Assembly: GCF_000186865.1 (NCBI RefSeq)
Contig: NW_008705564.1
Span: 1,170,914 to 1,197,023 of the forward strand
Source of the DNA: Aureococcus anophagefferens
Taxonomy: Eukaryota > Sar > Pelagophyceae > Pelagomonadales > Pelagomonadaceae
Reading direction: 5' to 3'
Length of the DNA stretch: 26,110 nt
In this document: piece by piece, positions 17,766 to 25,777 of the stretch
How positions within the stretch are numbered: the stretch's first letter is position 1
How the letters are laid out: each line of letters begins with the position of its first letter
The notes under the pieces: generated by a model
Told to the model about the DNA's origin: nothing
The model's input: the letters and a program-made list of their open reading frames with translations, nothing else
The model's database searches: none
Program-made: the position numbers and the translations under genes

Positions 17766-17870
17766 TGCCGCGCTCCGAGGTTCAGCGCGGCGTATGCGTC
17801 AAAATGGGGCCGTTCACATGTTTACCCATGCTTGTTGCCGTCATCAATACTAGTAGCGGAGCAGCCCAGG
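17766..17870. promoter_or_regulatory. 105-bp divergent promoter interval (lipase / sulfotransferase-like genes)
   Basis: Only 105 bp separate the two divergent ATGs (17765 on -, 17871 on +), so core promoters and both 5' leaders must share it. Its centre is AT-richer (cacatgtttacccatgcttg, catcaatactagtag) than the flanking coding DNA. No canonical TATA box is clear. Confidence 0.45.
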
Positions 17871-18887
17871 ATGGCTGCCGCGACGCGCTCCCTGCGCTGG
17901 CTGGCGCTCGCGGTCGCAGCCCGCGCCGCGCGGCACCACCATGCGACCCCCCGCTTCGCCGACGCCGACGCCGTCGCGCGGCCCGCCGCCGGCGGAAGCG
18001 GCCCGACGCCGCGCTTCTTCTTCGTGTTAGGCGTCGAAGGCACGGGCCACCACTTCTGGACGGAGCTCGGCGCCAAGCTCAACGGCGGCGAGCTCGACCG
18101 GCTGCCCGAGGAGGCGCGGCGGCGCGTCGACGGCGTGCTCACGGAGGTGACGTCCTGCTTCTTCAGCCTGAGCCAGCCGCGGACGCCGCGGCCGTGCCCC
18201 GGCTGCGAGGCCCGGCAGATCTGCGCGTTCCGCTGGCGCGCGGACCCCTGGCCCACGGGCAAGGCGCTGGCCGTCAACGGCTGCTCCTACCCCTGCGGCG
18301 CGCGGGACCGGGGCAACGCGAACAACCTGTTCAAGTACACGAGCCCGGACTTCCCGCGCGTCGCGCGCGAGCTCGCGCGGTGGTCCGCGTACGAGCCGCG
18401 GCCCGTCGTCATGCTCCGGGACCCCGTCGCCGCGGCGACGTCGGCCCACTTCCGGCGCCACGCCCTCGAGCAGGCCTTCGAGACGACGGCCTTCGAGCTC
18501 TACCAGTCCCTGGGGCTCCTCGACCGCCAGGTCCGCCACGTCGAGCAGCAGTTCGCCGTGCTCGTCGTCCACTACGAGGACCTCGTGGCGCGGGCCACGG
18601 ACGCGGGCTTCGCCAACGCCACGGGCCGCGTCGCCGCGTTCCTGGGCCACGACGCGGCCGCGCTCCGCTTCGCGCTCGCGGGCGGCGCGCGCGAGCGCCG
18701 CGACGGCGAGCCCCAGGCCAAGGCGCCCCAGCCCCACCAGCGCCGCTACGTCGAGTACCTCTTCCTCCTCTCCGCGACGGCGCGGGACTGGTACCCGCGC
18801 CTCTGGCCCGACTCGACCCGCTACGTCGCGGCCGCGGCCGCGAACGCGGACCCGCGCCTCGCGCCGCGCCGGCGGCGGGCGTCGTAA
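17871..18887 (+). CDS. Secretory-pathway sulfotransferase-like protein
   Basis: I chose the ATG at 17871 (ccaggATGgct); 338 residues. Residues ~5-20 (TRSLRWLALAVAARAA) are a hydrophobic segment fit for a signal peptide or anchor. FFVLGVEGTGHHFW (50-63) has the strand-loop-helix pattern of the phosphosulfate-binding loop of sulfotransferases. PVVMLRDPVAAATSAHF (168-184) matches the second nucleotide-contact region, with Arg, Asp-Pro and a following Ser. Cys residues between 95 and 135 suggest disulfides in a lumenal domain. Golgi sulfotransferases move sulfate from PAPS to glycans or proteins, and algae have many divergent members. Acceptor and activity are unknown. It is divergent from the lipase gene. 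Confidence 0.65.
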   Translation: MAAATRSLRWLALAVAARAARHHHATPRFADADAVARPAAGGSGPTPRFFFVLGVEGTGHHFWTELGAKLNGGELDRLPEEARRRVDGVLTEVTSCFFSLSQPRTPRPCPGCEARQICAFRWRADPWPTGKALAVNGCSYPCGARDRGNANNLFKYTSPDFPRVARELARWSAYEPRPVVMLRDPVAAATSAHFRRHALEQAFETTAFELYQSLGLLDRQVRHVEQQFAVLVVHYEDLVARATDAGFANATGRVAAFLGHDAAALRFALAGGARERRDGEPQAKAPQPHQRRYVEYLFLLSATARDWYPRLWPDSTRYVAAAAANADPRLAPRRRRAS

Positions 18888-19028
18888 CGGGGGTCTTCGA
18901 TGCGCGTCGCGGGCCACGCGTGTCTGGAGCCGCCTTCGGGCCCCGGCCGGGCGCGGCGACGCGCATCGGAGACTTCTTCAACAATTACTTCAAACGAGGG
19001 ACTTTTTGAGGGGCAGCCCCAAGCGAGC

Positions 19029-20372
19029 ATGGAGCGGCCCGAAGAGGTCATGCCTTACACCCCGTTTGAGAACAAGGTCCAGGAGCCCTGGCGGGAGCTC
19101 TGGAACACGCACAGAGTCGTGCTCGATGCCGCGCACGACGAGGCGGCGTTCAAGCGCTGCGTCAAGGACTGCCTGCGGCTCGTGTCGACGCGCTGCGCCA
19201 TGTGCGCGACGAGCATGGCGACATCGCTGCGCTGCGCGAACTGCAAGACGATCTACTGCAGCAAGAAATGCCAGGCGGCGCACTGGAAGCGCGGCGGCCA
19301 CAAGGCCCGGTGCCGCGAGATCGCGCGCGTCGGCGCGGAGCAGGACTACGCGGACCGCCGGGCCGCGGACGAGGCGGCGAAGGCGGCCCGGGCCTGCGAG
19401 GAGGACTGCGAGGGCCTGCGCTGCTTCGTCTGCCTCGGCGACGAGGCCGGGCTCGTGCGCGGCTGCGGCTGCCGCGGCGCCGCGGGCGCCGCGCACCTGC
19501 GTTGCCTGGCCAAGTTCGCGAAGATCAAGGTCGAGGAGGACGGCCGCCAGGAGTTCTGGTACGACTGCCGCGTCTGCGGCCAGAGCTACCACGGGCCGGT
19601 GCAGATCGCCATGGCCTGGGAGGTCTGGCGCGAGTACCGGGGCCGGCCCGACGGCGACCGCTGCAAGGCGCTCGCGGTCAACACGCTCGCGCAGGGCGCG
19701 TTCGCCGCGGGCGACTTCGCGCTCGCGCTGCGCTGCTTCCTCGCCCACATCGCCATCGGGCGGCTCTACTTTAGCGACTGCGTCCTCGACTGCGCCGTCA
19801 AGCACTTCCCGGAGGTGTCCGGGTGCCTCCAGGCCCTCGGCGAACGGGCGGCGGCGCTCGCGCTGGACCAGCTGACCCTCACGTGCTGTACGGCGGCGTT
19901 CGGCCCCGAGGACATACGCGCGCTCCTCTGCGCGCGGAACGTGGCGGTGTCGCTCTCGAGGCACGGCGAGCACCACGGGGCCATCGCGCTCCTCCGGGAG
20001 AAGATCCCGGTCTGCGCGCGCGCCTTCGGCGACGACCACGAGACGACGATGACCTTCCGCAGCGTGCTCTGCAAGGCGCTCCTCGCGGGCGACCGCATCG
20101 CGGCCGCGGTCAAAGCGGACGCGCGCGGCGGCCGCCTCGGCGACCTCGTCCTCGAGATCGCCGAGGCCGCGGTCCTCGCGGAGCGCGCCGTCGCGTTCTC
20201 GACGCGCTTCTACGGCGTCGCGCACCCGACGACGAACAACCGGCGGCAGGACCTCGCGGTCGCGCGCCAGGAGATCGAGAAGTTCGGCATGAAGGAGCAG
20301 CTCGCGGAGCTCGGCGCGGAGGGGCTCCGCGCGCGGCTCTGCGCGGAGATCGACGCGGCGGGGCCGGGCTGA
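19029..20372 (+). CDS. MYND + RING-CH zinc-finger protein with helical repeats
   Basis: I chose the ATG at 19029 (gcgagcATGgag), just before well-behaved sequence. An in-frame ATG at 18900 would add 43 unlikely residues. The product has 447 residues. A MYND finger uses C56, C59, C69, C72, C77, C81, H91 and C95. A second cluster, C132-x2-C135-x10-C146-x1-C148-x7-H156-x2-C159-x20-C180-x2-C183, fits the C4HC3 spacing of RING-CH (MARCH-type) domains. Residues ~210-430 form helix pairs resembling TPRs (for example ALAVNTLAQGAFAAGDFALAL). RING-CH domains usually recruit E2 enzymes, and MYND and TPR domains bind proteins, so a ubiquitin ligase with a substrate platform is the best inference. The stop TGA lies 3 bp from the convergent CWC24 stop. 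Confidence 0.75.
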   Translation: MERPEEVMPYTPFENKVQEPWRELWNTHRVVLDAAHDEAAFKRCVKDCLRLVSTRCAMCATSMATSLRCANCKTIYCSKKCQAAHWKRGGHKARCREIARVGAEQDYADRRAADEAAKAARACEEDCEGLRCFVCLGDEAGLVRGCGCRGAAGAAHLRCLAKFAKIKVEEDGRQEFWYDCRVCGQSYHGPVQIAMAWEVWREYRGRPDGDRCKALAVNTLAQGAFAAGDFALALRCFLAHIAIGRLYFSDCVLDCAVKHFPEVSGCLQALGERAAALALDQLTLTCCTAAFGPEDIRALLCARNVAVSLSRHGEHHGAIALLREKIPVCARAFGDDHETTMTFRSVLCKALLAGDRIAAAVKADARGGRLGDLVLEIAEAAVLAERAVAFSTRFYGVAHPTTNNRRQDLAVARQEIEKFGMKEQLAELGAEGLRARLCAEIDAAGPG

Positions 20373-20375
20373 GCG

Positions 20376-21467
20376 TTACAAGTTCCGCGGGTCGACGGAC
20401 TGCCAGGAGCCCGCGGGGAGCTGCGCGCGGCGGCTCTCGGGCGTCGGCCGCGCGGCGCCCGGCGCCTGGTCCGGCGCGCCGTAGTCGCCGGCGCCCTTGT
20501 AGTCGTCGACGTCCTCCTCCTCGTCGACGACGAGCGACTTCTGGAAGAGCGCGTCGAAGCCGCCCGCGGCCTTGGCCTTGGCCCGGAGCTTCGGCGCGGC
20601 GTTGAGCATGCCGTAGGTCTGCTTCTCGCAGATGGGGCAGCGCGTGTTCTTCTCGCGGAAGTGGGACGACGCGCACGACGCGCAGTAGTAGTGGCCGCAG
20701 GTCGTCATCATGGGGTCCTTGAAGGGCCCGCGGCACAGGTGGCACGCGAAGGGCAGCTCCTCGGCGCCCGCGCCCACGCGGAATTTGTTCGCCTCGCGCT
20801 CGTCGTCGCTGTCGGGCTCGCCGAGCTTGCCGAGCATCTCGCGCTCCTTGTCGCGCTCCTTCTGGCGCTGGTACTCGGCCTCGAGCTGCCAGCCCGTCTT
20901 GTAGTCGCCGCGGTCGTGCATGAACTTGCACGAGTCGCCGTAGCCGCAGAAGCCCGTGTCCTTGTAGTCCTTGCACACGTCGGGCTGGTAGTCGAAGCGG
21001 CACGTGTTGCGCACGAACGACGGCGCGCGGATGGGGCCCTTGGTGCCCGTGTACTTGTTCGCGCCGATCTGCGCCTCGTTGAGCTTCACGTAGGACTTGT
21101 AGCCAGCCTGGCCCTGGTAGAGGCCCGTCTCGTCGTTCGTCGCGCCCGCCTCCTGGAGCTCGAACTTGCGGCGGAGGAGCGCCCGCGCGTCCTGGTCCTT
21201 GTCCGTGTCGAAGTCCTGGTGCGCGAACGCGCCGCCGCGGTGCTCGACGGGCGCGACGTCGCGGCTGCTCGCGAAGACCGCGGCGCCCTGCATGCGGTCG
21301 TCGTCGTCGCTGTCGCCGTCGTCGTCGCCCCTCGTGCCAAAGTGGGCGCCCCGCGTCTGCTTGCGCTCCTTGGCGACGATCGTCGCGTGCGCGGGCTCGT
21401 CGGCCGACGCCGCGGCGGGCTCCTCGCGCGCGCGCTTCGAGCCCTTGCGCTCGCGCTTCTTGAACAT
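20376..21467 (-). CDS. CWC24: Pre-mRNA splicing factor CWC24 / RNF113 (CCCH + RING)
   Basis: I chose the ATG at 21467 (MFKKRERKGS...); upstream in-frame sequence lacks an ATG and is non-conserved. The product has 363 residues. A basic and then acidic N-terminus is followed by the conserved segment ~111-160 (NDETGLYQGQAGYKSY, GPIRAPSFVRNTCRFDYQPD). A CCCH finger (C165-x8-C174-x5-C180-x3-H184) comes next, and a C3HC4 RING (C242, C245, C257, H259, C262, C265, C277, C280). This order and the linking sequence are diagnostic of RNF113/Cwc24, a component of the activated spliceosome that protects the 5' splice site before the first step. All zinc ligands are present. The C-terminal ~80 residues are acidic and variable. 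An intact splicing factor fits a genome that splices introner-type introns. Confidence 0.93.
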   Translation of the reverse strand: MFKKRERKGSKRAREEPAAASADEPAHATIVAKERKQTRGAHFGTRGDDDGDSDDDDRMQGAAVFASSRDVAPVEHRGGAFAHQDFDTDKDQDARALLRRKFELQEAGATNDETGLYQGQAGYKSYVKLNEAQIGANKYTGTKGPIRAPSFVRNTCRFDYQPDVCKDYKDTGFCGYGDSCKFMHDRGDYKTGWQLEAEYQRQKERDKEREMLGKLGEPDSDDEREANKFRVGAGAEELPFACHLCRGPFKDPMMTTCGHYYCASCASSHFREKNTRCPICEKQTYGMLNAAPKLRAKAKAAGGFDALFQKSLVVDEEEDVDDYKGAGDYGAPDQAPGAARPTPESRRAQLPAGSWQSVDPRNL

Positions 21468-21745
21468 GGATGCCTCGGGGCGCTCCTCAGTGACAGGCGG
21501 AGGAGAACTGCGGCGCCGGTCCCTTCCGAGGTCGTCACGGCGAGTCCTTCTACAGGCAGTGCCAGACAATCGAGTAGTCCATCGCGCTTCGCCGCGGCCG
21601 ACCTTGTCGAGCTCCTTGCCGGCACGGATCCGGAGCGGACTGGTATGCTGTCCCACGCGTGAGGCCTTACGTGCGCCCGGCGGCCGCACCAGCGAAAGCG
21701 GCAGCACTTATTGCAGGGACATACAAAGCGAAAGAAGCGGCGGCG

Positions 21746-22672
21746 TCAGTAGCCGACCTGGAGGACCGTGCCGGCGGGCGCGTTGGGGGGCACCGTGACG
21801 GCCACCCTCTCGCCCGTCGGCGCGGTCGCGTGGATGACGGCGCCCGGCGCGGCGCCCGGCGGGATAGCGACCCGCAGGACGCGCGGCGGGGCCTCCAGCA
21901 CAACGACGGGGGTCTGGGCGACGTAGGGCTTCGGGTGCGGAGAAGGCGCGAGCTGGACGAGGGCCGGCGGCGGGTCGGGGTACTCGCCGGCGTCGTAGTT
22001 CGGTCTCTTCAGGAAGCCGACGCAGGGGATGAAGGTCGCGTGGCCCTGCCAGCCGTGGGGCCCGTCGCGGAAGTGGCGCTCGGGCGCGTAGAACCAGTAC
22101 TGGAACAGGAGCCAGCACCACCAGGCGAAGACGAACCCGCAGATCATCGAGGTAATCGCATTTGCCGCGGCGGTCCCGATCTCCATTTCGAGCTTTTTGA
22201 TGTCTTCGGATGGGTCCACGAGCTTGACGCACTCCGGGCGCGCGCACCGCCATTCGTCGGCCGGCGCGCGGCGCGGCGCCCAGCAGTCGACGGTGTCGTT
22301 GACGTACTTTTCGCCCTTGCAGCCGTGCTTCCGCTCGGACCGGAGCAGCGCGGACGCGTCGAGGCCCGCGAGGGCCGCGGCGCCCGGCTCGACGCGGAAG
22401 AAGTACTGCCACCGGACCCGCTGGCACCGATTCTTCTTATTCTTCTTCTTCCGATTCTCCTCCTTCTTCTCCTTCTTCGTCTGGGCTAAACGTCGTCGCC
22501 GTTCCGGTTCCAGGTAGGTCTCGCAGGGCTTTCCCTTCTCGCACTGGCGCTTCTCGACGACGACGCAGGCCTTCCCGAGGTACGCGAAGTCCTCCTCGTT
22601 GAGCGAGCTCGCCTCGGCTTGCTTCTCTTCCGCGTGGAGGCAAAAGGGGATGCCCAGGGCGAGCATGACCAT
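21746..22672 (-). CDS. Single-pass membrane protein, unrecognised, with C-terminal PPxxxxG motif pair
   Basis: ATG 22672 gives 308 residues; a second ATG two codons later is equally possible. A short hydrophobic start (MLALGIPFCLHA) may be a signal peptide. Residues ~55-83 are strongly Lys/Arg-rich. The ectodomain-like region has Cys at intervals (~36, 44, 50, 83, 117, 130, 142, 147). A strong transmembrane helix lies at ~172-195 (AITSMICGFVFAWWCWLLFQ). The tail contains two related segments, VAIPPGAAPGAVIHA and VTVPPNAPAGTVLQV, of a type seen in stramenopile membrane proteins. No enzymatic motif is visible. Function and topology are unknown. Confidence 0.6.
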   Translation of the reverse strand: MVMLALGIPFCLHAEEKQAEASSLNEEDFAYLGKACVVVEKRQCEKGKPCETYLEPERRRRLAQTKKEKKEENRKKKNKKNRCQRVRWQYFFRVEPGAAALAGLDASALLRSERKHGCKGEKYVNDTVDCWAPRRAPADEWRCARPECVKLVDPSEDIKKLEMEIGTAAANAITSMICGFVFAWWCWLLFQYWFYAPERHFRDGPHGWQGHATFIPCVGFLKRPNYDAGEYPDPPPALVQLAPSPHPKPYVAQTPVVVLEAPPRVLRVAIPPGAAPGAVIHATAPTGERVAVTVPPNAPAGTVLQVGY

Positions 22673-23012
22673 CAGACCGACGAAAATTTAACATGGGGAG
22701 CTACAGAGGCAGCAGCTTTTGCAGCCCAGCTTCTCGCTTCGAGACTTCTGGTGCCACTTCTTGCCCATCGTGGGCAGGCGACGCGCGACGAGCGGCGCGC
22801 CGGCGCCGACAACGCTCCAATGCTCACACTGCTCACCTTCCGCGGAAGCCCGAGCCGGCGCCGACAACGCTCCAATGCTCACACTGCTCACGTGATCACC
22901 TTCCGCGGCGCGGAGATTACACGTCAACGTGTCTTCAACCATTCGGCGGACGCCAAGTACTGGGACGACTAATCGGGCCCGCGCGTCCCCTCCAACGGCG
23001 AGTCCGTCGTTC
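22673..23012. other. 340-bp intergenic stretch without a supported gene
   Basis: It lies upstream of the membrane-protein gene (-) and downstream of the coiled-coil gene (-). It holds the promoter of the former and the 3' end of the latter. It contains the 55-bp tandem duplication listed separately. Short frames occur, including a 26-codon minus-strand frame starting at ATG 22768, in frame with the membrane-protein ATG but closed by a TAA 24 nt before it. I see no other element. Confidence 0.5.
22799..22906. repeat. Tandem duplication, period 55 bp
   Basis: Thirty-eight identical bases recur at 22799-22836 and 22854-22891 (core ccgacaacgctccaatgctc). The copies then realign at cttccgcgg after an extra gtgatcac octamer, itself a perfect palindrome, in the second copy. 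The perfect identity suggests a recent event. It lies ~130-230 bp upstream of the membrane-protein ATG, so it may affect that promoter. Confidence 0.85.
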
Positions 23013-24299
23013 TTATCGCGCCTTGTCCTCGGCGAGGAGCCCCTGGAGGAAGCGCGTCGTCTCGGTGATGCGCGCCGCGACGCGCTCCCGGTCGGCCTCG
23101 CCGATGCGGCCGCCGAACTTGGCGTGGAACTTGTCGGAGTGCCACTTGAGCAGGGCCGCGCGCGCGGCCCTGCGCTTCGCGTCCGCGGGCGACGACGGGT
23201 CGAGGCCGAGGCCGCCCCAGCCGCTCGTCGTCGGCAGCCAGGCGATGGCCTCGTAGGCGATGGGCCCCGTCGACGCCGCGAGGTCGTCGAGGCTCCGGCC
23301 GCCGCCGCTCGTCGCGGGCCGCGGCGGCGGCGGCCGCCGGCCGGGGAGCGGCGTCGCCGCGCGCGCTTTCGGCGGCGGCGGCCGCGCGGCCTCCTCGGCG
23401 CGCCGCGCGCGCTCGTCGCGGTCGCGCGCCGCGGCGCGCCGCCGCTCGGCCTCGGCGGCCCTGGCCGCCTCGGCGCGCGCGGCGCGGTCGCGGTCCGCGC
23501 GCGCCTCGGCCTCCCGCCGCTCGCGCGCCCGGTCGGCCTCCGCGCGCGCGCGGCGGTCCGCGTCGGCGGACTGGCGCCGCGCGCGGCGCTTCGCGGCCTG
23601 CTTCGCGCGGAACTGGAGGACCTCCTCCTGGTAGTCGGTCTCGTCGTCGTCGCCGCCCCAGAACGCGTCGCGCGCCGCCGCGTAGCGGCTGCCCTTGGAC
23701 GCCTCCTTCTGGAACTGCTCCGCGAAGGGTTTCGCGCCGGCGTAGGAGTCGGCGACGGCGCGGTCCGCGGGCGCCATCGCCGCGCGCGCGCGCCGCTTCT
23801 CCTCGCGCCGGAGCTCCTCGGCCTTGATGATCTCTCGCTTGATCGCGCTCTCCAGGAGCTGGTGCTTGAGCTCGTCGCGCTCGACGCGCCGCGCGAGCGT
23901 CGAGCGCCCGCGGTCTTCGGAAGCGACGGCGCTCAGCGCCTCGAGGAGGCCCGCGTCGTCGACGCGCGCGACGACGTAGATCTTGCCGCCGGCGACGGGC
24001 CGCACGCGCGGCGCGGGCCGGCCGCCGGCGGCCGCGAGGCGCCGCCGGCTCGTCTCCTCGAACGACGGCGCGCGCTGTCGGCTCGCCTGGCGCACGAAGT
24101 CGTCGTAGGACCGGGGCATGGGCACCTCGTACGTCTTGTCCCCGGGCGCCCGCAGCGCCTCCTCCCGGAAGAGCTGGGCCCGCATGGTCTGCATGACCGG
24201 GTCGGCGAGGGCCGCGGCGTGCTCGGGCGTCACGCGGCTCGGGCTCGCGCCCGCCGTCTTCTTCGTGAACGACAGCCGCCGCCCGCGGAAGAGAGGCAT
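23013..24299 (-). CDS. Coiled-coil protein with NFKBIL1-like / J-like C-terminus
   Basis: I chose the ATG at 24299 (MPLFRGRRLSF...), which begins the plausible coding region; the longer frame above it reads through the neighbouring divergent gene in antisense. The product has 428 residues. Residues ~150-205 and ~230-330 are highly charged Arg/Glu/Ala helices, likely coiled coil. The last ~55 residues (RAALLKWHSDKFHAKFGGRI ... ERVAARITETTRFLQGL) match the C-terminal helical module of NFKBIL1-type proteins, which is distantly J-domain-like with W-H-x-D-K-F. Here HSD replaces HPD. Human NFKBIL1 has been linked to RNA processing. No ankyrin repeats are seen, so this is a partial architectural match and function is inferred only loosely. 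Confidence 0.6.
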   Translation of the reverse strand: MPLFRGRRLSFTKKTAGASPSRVTPEHAAALADPVMQTMRAQLFREEALRAPGDKTYEVPMPRSYDDFVRQASRQRAPSFEETSRRRLAAAGGRPAPRVRPVAGGKIYVVARVDDAGLLEALSAVASEDRGRSTLARRVERDELKHQLLESAIKREIIKAEELRREEKRRARAAMAPADRAVADSYAGAKPFAEQFQKEASKGSRYAAARDAFWGGDDDETDYQEEVLQFRAKQAAKRRARRQSADADRRARAEADRARERREAEARADRDRAARAEAARAAEAERRRAAARDRDERARRAEEAARPPPPKARAATPLPGRRPPPPRPATSGGGRSLDDLAASTGPIAYEAIAWLPTTSGWGGLGLDPSSPADAKRRAARAALLKWHSDKFHAKFGGRIGEADRERVAARITETTRFLQGLLAEDKAR

Positions 24300-24449
24300 C
24301 AGGCTGAGACCGACGGCGGCGCCGACGACGCGCTGACGGCGCCGATGGAGGTCGAGGTCCACGCGCCGAAGCTGGAGGTGGGGCTGCCCGCCTAGGCCAT
24401 GCCCTTCTAACGAAACTTTGGTGGGTGAACATCTTTCTTGAAGTGTCCG
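24300..24449. promoter_or_regulatory. 150-bp divergent interval (coiled-coil / secreted-protein genes)
   Basis: It separates the divergent ATGs at 24299 (-) and 24450 (+). The right-hand part (aacgaaactttggtgggtgaacatctttcttg) is AT-richer than flanking coding DNA and sits immediately upstream of the secreted-protein start. No TATA box is evident. Confidence 0.35.
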
Positions 24450-25238
24450 ATGATGATGAGGCGCCTCGGGCTGCTTTGGTTCGTGGCCCGCGCGCTCGCG
24501 GAGGACAGCCCGCGCGTGGCGCTGTCGGTCTACGACCCGACGGTCGTCGCCGCCGGCGACTTCGTCCTCGACGAGCTGCGCAAGCTGTCGGACTCTGGGG
24601 TCTACACGACGCTCACGCTGGTGCGCTCGACCACAACCCCACCCCGTGTAAAAAAAACGTCTGATACATAGGGGTCCATCGCGTCGGCCGAGGCGCAGCG
24701 CGGCGCCTTCCACGAGAACCTCTTCCTCGACCTCGTCCTCGCGTCGCCGCACTTCGAGAGCGGGAACGCGTCGGAGACCTTCGAGACGCTGGTCATGGCG
24801 CGGTTCCGCGACGGCGCGCGGAGCTTCGCCATCGACCGCTTCCCGGAAATGGAGGCCGGCGCCGTCGAGGCCTTCCACGACGCCTCCGTCGAGCGGCGCC
24901 GCGCGGCGCGCGCGCGCGCGCTCGCGGACCTCGAGCTCGACTACTGCGACGGGCCCGGCGACGACTGCGGCGCCGAGACCGAGGCGTCCTACCTCGAGCG
25001 CACGTCGGCGGAGCTCCTCGACGAGCTCAAGGACGCCGCGCGCCGCCCGGACCGCCGGTCACGCGCGCAGGACGTCCTCGAGAAGCGCGCGGAGGAGGAC
25101 CGGCTCCGCCACCTCGTCGACCTCCACAAGCGGACCACCTACGAGCTCGACGCCATCGCCCGCGACGAGGCCGACCTCGCCACGCGCCGCGCCATCGCGA
25201 AGCAGGTCCTCGACGAGCGCATGGCGCTCGCCTCGTAA
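24450..25238 (+). CDS. Small secreted protein, unrecognised, with one very short intron
   Basis: The exons are 24450-24620 and 24672-25238, giving 245 residues. The start MMMRRLGLLWFVARALA|EDS is a good signal peptide with Ala-x-Ala cleavage. Without splicing, the frame hits TAG at 24669-24671, yet the same frame continues afterwards with clearly coding sequence (GAFHENLFLDLVLASPHF). Removing 24621-24671 (GTGCGC...CATAG, phase 0) joins YTTLTL to GSIASAEAQRG. CTGAT (24661-24665) could be the branch site. The mature N-terminal ~115 residues look like an alpha/beta domain. The C-terminal ~130 residues are charged helices with two Cys close together (CDGPGDDC). No family is recognised. A non-coding 539-bp interval follows. 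Confidence 0.65.
24621..24671 (+). other. Predicted 51-nt spliceosomal intron
   Basis: Bounded by GTGCGC and CATAG, it has an A-rich middle (gtgtaaaaaaaacg) and a CTRAY-type branch motif CTGAT. It removes the only in-frame stop while keeping phase 0. A donor at 24648 (GTAAAA) would also keep the frame and leave an intron of only 24 nt. It is unrelated to the two introner-like introns. Confidence 0.6.
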
Positions 25239-25777
25239 AACCTGACCTGGCTGTCAGGGCCGGCGCCACCGGGGTCCCGACGATCCGGGGCGACCCCGCG
25301 CGCTCGGACGCAATCCTGGCGCGATCCGGGGCGACCGGAGAGAACTGAGCGGTCCCGCGCCCAACGGGCCCCTGCGCGACGGTCCGGCCCCGGGACGGGG
25401 GGCGGGGACGGCGGGCACGGGGGTTCCGGCACGGTAAATGCGCTCAGGGCACGCGGCCCGGCACGGGCCCGGCACGCGGCACGGCACTCGGCACGGGCCC
25501 CCGGGCACGGGCCGGGCACGGGCCACGCGGCCCGGCACGGGCCCGGCACTCGGCACGGGCCCCGGGCACGGGCCGGGCACGGGCCGGGGAGGCCCGGCAC
25601 GGGCCCGGCACGGGGCCCCGGGCACGGCCCGGGCACGGGCCGGGGACGTGGCCGGGGACCGCGGCACGCACCGTCGCGCAGGGGCCCCTCGCCCACACGA
25701 TCCAGTCATCGCCGCCTCAATCCGAGGATCGAGCAGATCGCGCGTCTTCGCAGCAGCAGTCGACCCCTTGCACCACC
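25239..25777. other. 539-bp non-coding interval, mostly simple GC-rich repeats
   Basis: After the secreted-protein stop comes unique DNA with a 15-bp direct repeat (cgatccggggcgacc at 25281-25295 and 25322-25336). A large GGCACGGG minisatellite follows (listed separately), then ~110 bp of ordinary sequence that should hold the promoter and leader of the plastid gene. Minus-strand frames here are Pro/Gly/Arg translations of the repeat and are not credible genes. Confidence 0.6.
25451..25655. repeat. GGCACGGG minisatellite with higher-order units
   Basis: More than a dozen GGCACGG-type units alternate with GGCCC and GGCCG spacers. Larger units starting cggcccggcacgggcccggc recur near 25451, 25525 and 25589, a period of about 65-74 bp. 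The array is self-complementary in places (gggccc, ggccgg) and rich in G-runs. Confidence 0.8.

Noticed and set aside
22691..22768. 26-codon frame MGKKWHQKSRSEKLGC... as a first exon of the membrane protein
   Set aside because: It is in frame but closed by TAA before the membrane-protein ATG, and I could not find a GT-AG pair that removes the stop and keeps the frame. It may be an upstream short ORF.
7950..25238. tRNA, rRNA or other structural RNA genes
   Set aside because: I looked for tRNA-like arms and ribosomal signatures in the gaps and saw none; the gaps are short and mostly promoter-sized.
25451..25655. CRISPR-like array
   Set aside because: Repeats are short and degenerate with no unique spacers, and the genome is eukaryotic.
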